8,895 nt of DNA from an uncultured Clostridia bacterium. GTDB taxonomy: Bacteria > Bacillota > Clostridia > Oscillospirales > Acutalibacteraceae. The notes beneath the pieces were generated by a model. That model ran no database searches and was not told the DNA's origin. It was given only the letters and a program-made list of their open reading frames with translations. How positions within the stretch are numbered: the first letter of the stretch is position 1; each line of letters begins with the position of its first letter. Positions 1 to 6,900 of the stretch are shown here, in pieces. A program made the translations under genes and the position numbers. The DNA lies in assembly GCA_937915775.1 (NCBI GenBank), contig CALGGQ010000196.1:1-8895 (forward strand), given 5' to 3'.

Positions 1-1
1 A

Positions 2-664
2 TCCGCTGCCAGCGAATATGAACAAATAGCAAGGGACGTAAGGCTGGCAAAGGAAACGGGATGCGCTTATCACGTATGCCACGTTTCAACAAGGGAAAGT
101 GTAGAGATCATCAGAAAGGCCAAAAAGGAAGGGGTAAACGTAACCTGCGAGACGGCACCTCATTATCTGCTGCTTTCAGATGAGGATCTTATAGAGGACG
201 GCAGGTTCAAGATGAATCCTCCGTTAAGGAGCCCCGGGGACAGGGATGCTCTGATAGAGGGTATTAAGGACGGGACCATAGACATGATCGCTACGGATCA
301 TGCTCCCCACAGCCGGGAGGAAAAGGCCGGAGGATTAAAGAACAGCCTCATGGGGATCGTAGGCCTCGAGACGGCATTTCCTCTTCTTTATACTTATCTG
401 GTGCTCCCGGGTGTCATCAGCCTTGAAAAGCTGGTGGAGTTAATGTCTGTTAATCCGGGAAAGAGGTTTGGCATAGATCTGGCTGATGATCTTATAGTGT
501 TTGATGTGTCATCCTCTTACAGGATAGACCCGGATGAATTTTTAACTATGGGAAGGGCGACTCCGTTTGCCGGGATGGAAGTTAAGGGCAGATGCTTAAT
601 GACGGTATGCGGCGGAAAAACAGTTTATCAGTCAAAGGATTTTATTAATAAAGAAGGGAAGTAA
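2..664 (+). CDS. pyrC: Dihydroorotase, class I type (5'-truncated by window edge)
   Basis: The reading frame is open from the first bases of the window to TAA at 662-664, so these are the C-terminal 220 residues of a protein normally about 420-430 residues long. Dihydroorotase is a cytosolic metalloenzyme that interconverts carbamoyl aspartate and dihydroorotate. Fragment residues show family motifs: the metal-site His in HVCHVST (H27), the APHYLLL segment (H54), and the catalytic-Asp motif TDHAPHS (D99), followed by the EEKAGG loop. The C-terminal strand GMEVKGRCLMTVCGGKTVY is typical of the composite end of the fold. The stretch RFGIDLADDLIVFD looks compact, because most homologues carry a G-x-I-x2-G loop of several residues before the A-D-L motif. 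The stop codon lies 1 nt before carB, so the two are co-transcribed. Arginine is almost all AGG/AGA (11 of 12), matching early carB but not the genes after it. The start codon and N-terminal metal ligands are outside the window. Confidence 0.95.
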   Translation, partial: SAASEYEQIARDVRLAKETGCAYHVCHVSTRESVEIIRKAKKEGVNVTCETAPHYLLLSDEDLIEDGRFKMNPPLRSPGDRDALIEGIKDGTIDMIATDHAPHSREEKAGGLKNSLMGIVGLETAFPLLYTYLVLPGVISLEKLVELMSVNPGKRFGIDLADDLIVFDVSSSYRIDPDEFLTMGRATPFAGMEVKGRCLMTVCGGKTVYQSKDFINKEGK

Positions 665-665
665 T

Positions 666-3600
666 ATGGCAAAGAGAACAGATTTAAAAAAGATCATGAT
701 CATAGGATCGGGCCCTATCGTTATAGGGCAGGCAGCAGAGTTTGACTATGCGGGTACCCAGGCATGTCTGGCCCTTAAGGAGGAAGGATATGAGGTGCTG
801 TTATGCAATTCCAATCCCGCCACCATTATGACGGATACCGCCATTGCAGATAAGGTATATATGGAGCCTCTGACTCTGGAATATATTGCCAAGATCTTAA
901 GATATGAAAGACCTGATGCCATTATTCCCGGGATCGGCGGCCAGACCGGTCTTAACATGGCCATGCAGCTGGAAAGGAAAGGAATCCTCAGGGAGTGCCA
1001 GGTGGAGCTGCTGGGAACTACCGGAGAAAGTATAGAGCAGGCGGAGGACAGGGAAAAATTCAAGGAGCTCTGTGAAAGTATCGGAGAGCCCACTATCCCC
1101 TCTGAGATAACATATGACCTGGAAAGCGCGAAGGAAGCCGCCAAAAGGATAGGATATCCCGTGGTGCTGCGTCCCGCGTTTACCCTGGGAGGAACAGGAG
1201 GCGGATTTGCCAATAACGAAGAAGAACTGGTGGATGTGGGCATCAATGCTTTCAAGCTGTCCCCTGTGCATCAGGTACTTATAGAAAAGAGCGTTAAGGG
1301 ATATAAAGAGATCGAGTTCGAGATGATGAGGGATGCCGAGGATAATGTTATCACCATCTGCGGCATGGAAAACGTGGATCCTGTGGGAGTTCACACCGGC
1401 GACTCCATAGTTGTGGCCCCGATAATGTCCTTAAGTGACGAAGACCTCAATATGCTGAACGAAAGCGCCGTCAAGCTGATCAGAGCCCTCAAGATAAACG
1501 GCGGATGCAACGTTCAGTTTGCCCTTGATCCCTTCTCCAGCAAATATTATCTCATCGAGGTAAATCCCCGGGTGTCCCGTTCCTCGGCGCTTGCGTCAAA
1601 GGCCAGCGGATACCCCATCGCAAAGGTTACCGCCAAGATAGCCGTGGGAATGACCCTGGATGATATACAGATAGCAAATACCACGGCTCACACGGCCCCT
1701 GTGCTGGATTATGTTGTCGCTAAATTCCCGAGATTTCCGTTTGACAAATTCGCGGGAGCTCCCAATACACTGGGAACTCAGATGAAGGCCACAGGCGAAG
1801 TGATGGGCATCGGCACCACGCTGGAGGAGTGCTTTTTGAAGAGCGTGCGCTCGCTGGAAACGGGCGTGAACCACCTCTACATGGCCAAGTTTGACAGCTA
1901 CACGCCCGAAGAATTGTTTGAATACATCTCCACCTTCCGCGCGGACGGCATTTTTGCCGGAACGGAGCTGATCTCCCGGGGCGCGGATCTAATGAAGATC
2001 CACGAGGCCACCATGATCACGCCCCTGTTTTTGGAGGCGCTGAAAAACGTGATCGACATGGAAAACAGGCTCAGCGCCAACAAGGGCGACGTAAAAACGC
2101 TGGCCGAGGCCAAGGCTATGGGCTTCAGCGATAAATACGTGGCAAGGCTGTGGAAAACGGACGAGCTTTCCGTATACAACCGGCGCCGCGCGGCGGGCCT
2201 GAAGCCCGTGTTCCGCATGGTAGATACGCTGCACACCGGCAAATACATCGCCTATCTCTATTCCTCCTACGCTAATCTGCTGGATGAAAACATCAAAAAT
2301 GAATCCCGCCTGACAGAAAAGAAAAAGATCGTGGTGCTGGGCGCAGGGCCCATCCGCATCGGGCAGGGCGTGGAATTTGACTATTCCACCGTCCATGCTA
2401 TCTGGTCTATTCGCGATGCAGGCTATGAAGCGATTATTATCAACAATAACCCCGAAACAGTGTCAACCGATTACACCACCTCGGACAAGCTTTATTTCGA
2501 GCCGCTGACGGTGGAGGATGTAATGAACATCATCGAGCTGGAGCAGCCGCTCGGCATCGTTGTTTCCCTCGGCGGACAGACGGCGATTAACTTGGCGCCG
2601 CCGCTTGATGCGCTCGGCGTGCCGATTATCGGAACGGACGTGAACGCCATTGACCGTGCCGAAAACCGTGATTCCTTTGAAAAGGTAATGAACGAGCTTG
2701 GCATTCCGCAGCCGAAGGGTGAAGCGGTGACCGATATTGAAGAAGGCGTCAGAGTGGCAGCCGCCATCGGTTATCCCGTGTTGGTGCGCCCGTCCTTTGT
2801 GCTCGGCGGTCGCGCCATGCAGATTGTCGCTAATGAAGAAAGCCTGCGCCACTATCTGCAGACCGCGGTGGAAATCAACACCGAGCAGCCCGTTTTAGTC
2901 GATAAATACATAATGGGTAAAGAGCTCGAAGTGGACGCTATTTGTGACGGTGAAAACGTCTTTGTGCCCGGTATTATGGAGCACGTAGAGCGCACCGGCG
3001 TGCATTCGGGCGACAGTATTTCCGTTTACCCGACCTTCTCCGTTTCGCAGGCGGTCAAGGATAAAATTCTTGATTATACGGTGAAGCTCGGCAGAGCTAT
3101 CAACATCGTCGGTCTGTACAACATTCAGTTTATTGCGGATGCCGATGATAACGTCTATGTCATCGAAGTCAATCCGCGTTCCTCCCGAACGGTGCCGTTC
3201 CTGTCAAAAGCGACCTCTATCCCGATGGCGCATATCGCCACCCAGGTCATTTTAGGGCATTCCTTAAAAGAGCAGGGCTATACGGAGGTATATCCTCAGG
3301 AAAAGAAGCGCTGGTACGTCAAGGCGCCTGCCTTCTCGTTCTCCAAGCTGAAGGGAATGGATACTTATCTCTCTCCTGAAATGAAGTCAACCGGTGAAGC
3401 CATCGGTTACGATAAGAGCTTAACCCGTGCACTCTATAAAGCCATTCAGGCAAGCGGTATGAACGTGGCAAACTACGGTACCGTGCTGGCAACCATTGCC
3501 GATGCGGACAAGCCGAAGGCGCTGCCGCTGATTCGCCGCTTCTATGACCTCGGCTTCAATATTGAAGCCACTGAGGGCACGGCAAAATATCTGAAAGAGC

Positions 3601-3863
3601 ACGGCATCCGCACGAGAATCCGCCATAAGCTGACGGCGGACGACAGCGATGAAATTCTGATGGCGCTGCGGCAGGGACATATCGCCTATGTTATCAATAC
3701 GATTGATATCAATGCCGGCGATTCCCATTCTGACGGCTCGTCCATTCGTCGTGCAGCCGTTGATAATAACGTGACGATGTTCACATCGCTTGATACGGTC
3801 AAGGTGCTGCTGGATGTGCTCGAAGAAATTACGCTCGGCGTTTCAACCATTGACGCAGAATAG
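666..3863 (+). CDS. carB: Carbamoyl-phosphate synthase large subunit
   Basis: CarB makes carbamoyl phosphate from bicarbonate, ammonia delivered by the small subunit CarA, and two ATP, feeding pyrimidine and arginine synthesis. The 1065-residue length is normal (E. coli 1073). The two homologous synthetase halves are both intact. In the first half, GSGPIVIGQAAEFDYAGTQA lies near the N-terminus, ATP-grasp motif LRPAFTLGGTGGG contains R169, and IEVNPRVSRSS contains E298 and N300. In the second half, GAGPIRIGQGVEFDYS starts near residue 558, LVRPSFVLGGRAM contains R708, and IEVNPRSSRT contains E834 and N836. A C-terminal MGS-like allosteric domain runs from about residue 930 and includes NIEATEGTAKYL, the usual site of UMP control. 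The ATG follows a GAAGGGAAG ribosome site. The partner carA is not adjacent, since pyrC abuts carB instead. Codon usage switches inside the gene near 1770-1830 and again near 2335-2400, although the protein reads as an intact CarB, so it is a recombinant or an assembly chimera. Confidence 0.97.
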   Translation: MAKRTDLKKIMIIGSGPIVIGQAAEFDYAGTQACLALKEEGYEVLLCNSNPATIMTDTAIADKVYMEPLTLEYIAKILRYERPDAIIPGIGGQTGLNMAMQLERKGILRECQVELLGTTGESIEQAEDREKFKELCESIGEPTIPSEITYDLESAKEAAKRIGYPVVLRPAFTLGGTGGGFANNEEELVDVGINAFKLSPVHQVLIEKSVKGYKEIEFEMMRDAEDNVITICGMENVDPVGVHTGDSIVVAPIMSLSDEDLNMLNESAVKLIRALKINGGCNVQFALDPFSSKYYLIEVNPRVSRSSALASKASGYPIAKVTAKIAVGMTLDDIQIANTTAHTAPVLDYVVAKFPRFPFDKFAGAPNTLGTQMKATGEVMGIGTTLEECFLKSVRSLETGVNHLYMAKFDSYTPEELFEYISTFRADGIFAGTELISRGADLMKIHEATMITPLFLEALKNVIDMENRLSANKGDVKTLAEAKAMGFSDKYVARLWKTDELSVYNRRRAAGLKPVFRMVDTLHTGKYIAYLYSSYANLLDENIKNESRLTEKKKIVVLGAGPIRIGQGVEFDYSTVHAIWSIRDAGYEAIIINNNPETVSTDYTTSDKLYFEPLTVEDVMNIIELEQPLGIVVSLGGQTAINLAPPLDALGVPIIGTDVNAIDRAENRDSFEKVMNELGIPQPKGEAVTDIEEGVRVAAAIGYPVLVRPSFVLGGRAMQIVANEESLRHYLQTAVEINTEQPVLVDKYIMGKELEVDAICDGENVFVPGIMEHVERTGVHSGDSISVYPTFSVSQAVKDKILDYTVKLGRAINIVGLYNIQFIADADDNVYVIEVNPRSSRTVPFLSKATSIPMAHIATQVILGHSLKEQGYTEVYPQEKKRWYVKAPAFSFSKLKGMDTYLSPEMKSTGEAIGYDKSLTRALYKAIQASGMNVANYGTVLATIADADKPKALPLIRRFYDLGFNIEATEGTAKYLKEHGIRTRIRHKLTADDSDEILMALRQGHIAYVINTIDINAGDSHSDGSSIRRAAVDNNVTMFTSLDTVKVLLDVLEEITLGVSTIDAE
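1768..1830. other. Codon-usage breakpoint 1 inside carB
   Basis: Upstream, including the pyrC fragment, arginine is AGA/AGG in 21 of 25 codons and ATA isoleucine occurs about 19 times. Downstream in carB, arginine is CGN in 27 of 32 codons and I find a single ATA. Glycine shifts from mainly GGA to mainly GGC at the same place. These are hand counts. The switch lies over the conserved motif LGTQMKATGEVMGIG. Either homologous recombination between diverged carB alleles or a false join of two genomes at conserved sequence would produce this. Confidence 0.65.
2335..2400. other. Possible codon-usage breakpoint 2 inside carB
   Basis: Between about 1800 and 2395 isoleucine is ATC in 12 of 13 codons and proline is mostly CCC. 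After about 2400 ATT becomes common, proline turns mainly to CCG, and the pair CTC-GGC (Leu-Gly) appears repeatedly, as it does through pyrK to pyrB and the aquaporin. The change overlaps the conserved GAGPIRIGQGVEFDYS motif that opens the second half of CarB. It is softer than the first breakpoint and could be ordinary variation. Confidence 0.4.
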
Positions 3864-3871
3864 GTGACAGA

Positions 3872-4588
3872 ATGTATCGGATTTTACGAAATGAAAAGCT
3901 AACCGAAAATATTTACAAAATGGTGATGGCAGGGGATACCTCCGCGATTACCGCACCCGGTCAGTTTATCAATATCAAGCTGACGGGCAGGTTCCTGCGC
4001 AGACCGATTTCGGTATATGATTATGACGGCGAAACCGTAACGATTATTTATAAGGTTGTCGGCGAGGGAACGCAGCAGATGGCAGAACTTGCGGTCGGTG
4101 AGGAACTCGACGTCCTTTGCGGACTCGGCAACGGCTATGATAGTTCAAAATCCACAAAGCCCTTGCTGATTGGCGGTGGTGTCGGCATCCCGCCTTTGTA
4201 CAATCTCGCCAAAAAACTGCTGCTTGACGGGCAGCAGCCTACGGTCATTCTCGGCTTCAATACAAAAGCAGAGATATTCTGTGAGCAGGAATTTAAAGCA
4301 CTGGGCATTGACGTGCTGGTGACAACCGTTGATGGCTCCTACGGCATCAAAGGCTTTGTGACGGATGCGATGGACGGGCTGGATTACGACTACTTTTATA
4401 CCTGCGGACCGATGCCGATGTTCCGCGCGATAGAGCGTACAGCGAAAACAAGCGGTCAGTATTCCTTTGAGGAGCGAATGGGCTGCGGCTTCGGCGCTTG
4501 TATGGGCTGCTCCTGCAAGACAAAGTACGGCTACAAGCGCATCTGCAAGGACGGTCCCGTGCTGGAAAGGGAGGAGATTGTATGGTAG
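3872..4588 (+). CDS. pyrK: Dihydroorotate dehydrogenase B, electron transfer subunit
   Basis: PyrK is the FAD and [2Fe-2S] subunit that pairs with class 1B PyrD and passes electrons from dihydroorotate to NAD+. The 238-residue protein begins with a ferredoxin-reductase-like barrel whose FAD-binding motif RRPISVYD lies at residues 43-50. A nucleotide-binding domain follows with the glycine-rich IGGGVGIPPLYNLAKKL. Near the C-terminus, MGCGFGACMGCSC gives candidate cluster ligands C205, C210 and C213, with C225 in the RICKDGP motif. An extra cysteine, C215, is also present. The ligand spacing is x4, x2, x11, and the last gap is slightly short for the family. The start ATG lies 8 nt after carB, with AGGTGA at 3862-3867 as a close ribosome site. 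The last 7 nt overlap pyrD, which suggests translational coupling and balanced synthesis of the two subunits. Codon use matches the genes downstream. Confidence 0.95.
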   Translation: MYRILRNEKLTENIYKMVMAGDTSAITAPGQFINIKLTGRFLRRPISVYDYDGETVTIIYKVVGEGTQQMAELAVGEELDVLCGLGNGYDSSKSTKPLLIGGGVGIPPLYNLAKKLLLDGQQPTVILGFNTKAEIFCEQEFKALGIDVLVTTVDGSYGIKGFVTDAMDGLDYDYFYTCGPMPMFRAIERTAKTSGQYSFEERMGCGFGACMGCSCKTKYGYKRICKDGPVLEREEIVW

Positions 4589-5493
4589 ATTTACACGTCA
4601 GTTTAGCCGGTCTGGAGCTGGACAATCCCGTTATTCCTGCCTCCGGCACCTTCGGCTTCGGTAAGGAATTCAAGGATTATTACGATATCAACATCCTCGG
4701 CTCGTTTTCCTTTAAGGGAACGACAAGGGAAGCGCGCTTCGGCAACCCTACGCCGCGTATCGCGGAATGCAAAAACGGCATGATTAACGCCGTCGGGCTG
4801 CAGAATCCCGGTGTGCAGCATGTCATTGAGCATGAACTGCCCGAAATGAAAGCGTATTTTCATAAGCCGGTGATTGCCAATGTTTCCGGCTTCTCCGTGG
4901 AGGATTATGCCTACACCTGTCAGCTGCTCGATAAGGAGGAGCAGGTTGGCATTTTAGAAGTCAACATCTCCTGCCCGAATGTGCATGGCGGTGGAATGTC
5001 CTTCGGAACCGACCCCGCCAGCGCTGCCGAGGTAACAAGAGCCGTCAAAGCGGTGACAACAAAGCCTGTTTTTATCAAGCTCAGCCCAAACGTGACGGAT
5101 ATCGTTGCGATTGCAAAAGCCTGCGAGGAAGCGGGTGCAGACGGCATCTGCCTGATTAATACGCTGCTCGGTATGCGCATTGATATTCAGCGCCGGCAGC
5201 CGGTAATAGCGAACAAAATGGGCGGTTTTTCGGGCGACGCGGTATTTCCCGTTGCGCTCAGAATGGTCTATCAGGTGGCAAAGGCGTGCCGTATTCCCGT
5301 GATGGGCTGCGGCGGTGTTTCCACGGCAAAGGATGTGATTGAGATGATGATGGCCGGCGCGACTGCCGTTCAGGTCGGCGCCGCCAATCTGGTCAATCCG
5401 TATGCGTGTAAGGAAATTATTGAACAGCTTCCCGCAGAGTGCGAGAAGCTCGGTATCAGCAAAATCAGCGAGATAATAGGAGTGGTGGAATAA
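4582..5493 (+). CDS. pyrD: Dihydroorotate dehydrogenase, class 1B catalytic subunit
   Basis: This FMN enzyme oxidises dihydroorotate to orotate in the cytosol and works as a complex with PyrK. I chose the ATG at 4582 (303 residues) because it is preceded by the strong site GGAAAGGGAGGAG and gives the family N-terminus MVDLHVSLAGLELDNPVIPA. An in-frame ATG at 4498 would only add residues from inside pyrK. Visible motifs are ASGTFGFGKE, the FKGTT lysine, FGNPTPRIAE, NAVGLQNPG, and NISCPNVHGGG with the class 1 catalytic cysteine at C131. FMN-binding elements KLSPNVTDI, GCGGVST and AVQVGAANLVNPY follow. Cysteine as the catalytic base, together with the adjacent PyrK, places it in class 1B rather than the quinone-linked class 2. 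It overlaps pyrK by 7 nt, and its stop codon shares one base with the pyrF start. Confidence 0.97.
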   Translation: MVDLHVSLAGLELDNPVIPASGTFGFGKEFKDYYDINILGSFSFKGTTREARFGNPTPRIAECKNGMINAVGLQNPGVQHVIEHELPEMKAYFHKPVIANVSGFSVEDYAYTCQLLDKEEQVGILEVNISCPNVHGGGMSFGTDPASAAEVTRAVKAVTTKPVFIKLSPNVTDIVAIAKACEEAGADGICLINTLLGMRIDIQRRQPVIANKMGGFSGDAVFPVALRMVYQVAKACRIPVMGCGGVSTAKDVIEMMMAGATAVQVGAANLVNPYACKEIIEQLPAECEKLGISKISEIIGVVE

Positions 5494-6191
5494 TGGGTAA
5501 GGATGTGATTATTGCCTGCGATTTTGACAGCGCGGAAAAGACCTTTGCGTTTCTTGACAGGTTCACAGAGGAAAAACCGTTTGTCAAAATCGGGATGGAA
5601 TTGTATTACGCGGAGGGACCGTCCATCGTGCGTGAAATCAAGAAAAGGGGACACAGGATTTTCCTTGATTTAAAGCTGCACGATATTCCGAATACGGTAA
5701 AAAAGTCGATGGCGGTGCTGCGCAGTCTTGACGTGGATATGACGAATCTGCACGCAGCCGGTACGATTGATATGATGAAGGCAGCGCTGGAGGGCTTAAC
5801 GCGCGAGGACGGCACCCGACCGCTGCTGATTGCGGTCACGCAATTGACGTCAACCAGTGAAGAAAGAATGCAAAACGAGCTGCTGATTAACGCCTCTATT
5901 AATGATACGATTGTGAAGTATGCGCAAAATGCCAAGGTGGCAGGACTGGACGGCGTAGTCTGCTCACCGCTGGAAGCGGGAATGGTAAAAGCAGCCTGCG
6001 GCAGCGACTTTATGACGGTAACGCCCGGCGTTCGCTTTGCGGACGGCGAGGTTGGCGACCAGGTGAGAGTCACAACACCCGAAAAAGCAAAAGCAATCGG
6101 CTCGGATTATATCGTCGTCGGCAGACCGATTACGCAGGCGGACAATCCGGTGGAAGCGTACCGACGCTGTATCAGAGAATTTGTTGGTTAA
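5493..6191 (+). CDS. pyrF: Orotidine 5'-phosphate decarboxylase
   Basis: PyrF catalyses the last step, decarboxylating OMP to UMP without a cofactor. The 232-residue protein is a complete TIM barrel of the B. subtilis/E. coli type. Key features are IACDFDS near the N-terminus, VKIGMELYY, the catalytic tetrad region FLDLKLHDIPNTV (D59, K61, H63, D64), NLHAAG, and the phosphate-binding end TPGVRFADGEVGDQVRVTTP followed by VVGRPITQA. The start is the ATG at 5493, inside the junction TAATG where it overlaps the pyrD stop by one base. AGGAGT at 5478-5483 is well placed, which argues against the longer in-frame start at 5439 within pyrD. The TAATG junction suggests that ribosomes finishing pyrD reinitiate on pyrF. 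Confidence 0.97.
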   Translation: MGKDVIIACDFDSAEKTFAFLDRFTEEKPFVKIGMELYYAEGPSIVREIKKRGHRIFLDLKLHDIPNTVKKSMAVLRSLDVDMTNLHAAGTIDMMKAALEGLTREDGTRPLLIAVTQLTSTSEERMQNELLINASINDTIVKYAQNAKVAGLDGVVCSPLEAGMVKAACGSDFMTVTPGVRFADGEVGDQVRVTTPEKAKAIGSDYIVVGRPITQADNPVEAYRRCIREFVG

Positions 6192-6204
6192 GAAAATACG
6201 GTAG

Positions 6205-6223
6205 GGGCGGATAGTATCCGCCC
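6205..6223. repeat. Palindromic hairpin between pyrF and pyrE
   Basis: The 50-nt pyrF-pyrE gap contains perfect 9-base arms, GGGCGGATA and TATCCGCCC, around a single G. In RNA this would fold as about 8 bp with a 3-nt loop. No T tract follows, so it is a poor intrinsic terminator. From memory, GC-rich palindromes beginning GTAGGGGCGG are dispersed in gut clostridial genomes, which makes this a candidate REP-like unit. It could also act as a processing or stability hairpin between the two cistrons. Confidence 0.6.
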
Positions 6224-6241
6224 GCGGAAAGGAAACAGCAA

Positions 6242-6898
6242 ATGGAAACATATAAAAGAGAGTTCATTCAGTTTTTGGAAAGTGCCGGCGTGCTGAAATT
6301 CGGCGATTTCACTGCTAAAAGCGGCAGAAAAATTCCGTATTTTATCAATGCCGGTGATATTAAAACCGGCGCGCAGATCAAAAAGCTCGGCGAATTTTAC
6401 GCCAAGGCGTATTTTGAAAAGCGCGGCAATCAGCCTTGCGTGCTGTACGGTCCCGCTTATAAGGGAATCCCGATTGCCGTGTCCGTTGCCTCGGCGCTTG
6501 CTGACAAAGGGCTTGACGTGCCGTTTTTCTTCAACAGAAAGGAAGAAAAAGATCACGGTGAGGGCGGTGTGTTCGTCGGCTATACCCCGAAAGAGGGGGA
6601 AGAAATCGTCATCGTGGAGGATGTCATCACTGCCGGAACGGCGATTCGCGAGAGTATGGCGATCCTGTCCTCGTTGAAAAACACGAAGGTAGCCGCTGTC
6701 TTTGTGATGGTGGACAGAAAAGAAAAGGGACAGACCGAAAAATCCGCGATGGCGGAGGTCGGCGAAGCCTACGGCTTCCCGGTCTATTCTGTGGTTGACG
6801 TTTATGATATCATCGAATATCTGGAGGAGGACGAAAGCAACCGCGAAAACGTGGAACGAATCAAAAACTATCTCAAAATCAACGGAGCAAAGGAATAA
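6242..6898 (+). CDS. pyrE: Orotate phosphoribosyltransferase
   Basis: PyrE transfers phosphoribose from PRPP to orotate, giving OMP for PyrF. The 218-residue length fits the family (E. coli 213). The N-terminal part has the hood motifs GDFTAKSGRKIPYFINAG and YGPAYKGIPIA. The flexible catalytic loop is FNRKEEKDHGEGG, with its conserved lysines, Asp and His. The PRPP-binding signature IVIVEDVITAGTA occupies about residues 122-134, with the E126-D127 acidic pair. A ribosome site GGAAAGGAAA precedes the ATG. This is the only internal junction of the operon with a sizeable gap (50 nt, carrying a hairpin). The stop codon lies 2 nt before pyrB. A long antisense open frame across this gene is a codon-bias shadow. 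Confidence 0.97.
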   Translation: METYKREFIQFLESAGVLKFGDFTAKSGRKIPYFINAGDIKTGAQIKKLGEFYAKAYFEKRGNQPCVLYGPAYKGIPIAVSVASALADKGLDVPFFFNRKEEKDHGEGGVFVGYTPKEGEEIVIVEDVITAGTAIRESMAILSSLKNTKVAAVFVMVDRKEKGQTEKSAMAEVGEAYGFPVYSVVDVYDIIEYLEEDESNRENVERIKNYLKINGAKE

Positions 6899-6900
6899 CC

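Noticed and set aside
746..1255. Antisense open frames opposite the first part of carB
   Set aside because: They are low-complexity, Ser/Pro/Leu-rich translations opposite a conserved gene; shadows.
666..3863. Internal similarity between the two halves of carB as a possible tandem duplication
   Set aside because: This is the ancient duplication present in every CarB, not a new repeat.
4498..4581. Upstream in-frame start for pyrD inside pyrK
   Set aside because: The ATG at 4582 has a strong ribosome site and gives the normal PyrD N-terminus; the extra residues would only re-read the PyrK iron-sulfur region.
5439..5492. Upstream in-frame start for pyrF inside pyrD
   Set aside because: The TAATG junction at 5491-5495, with AGGAGT 9 nt upstream, gives the conserved start; the extension has no family similarity.
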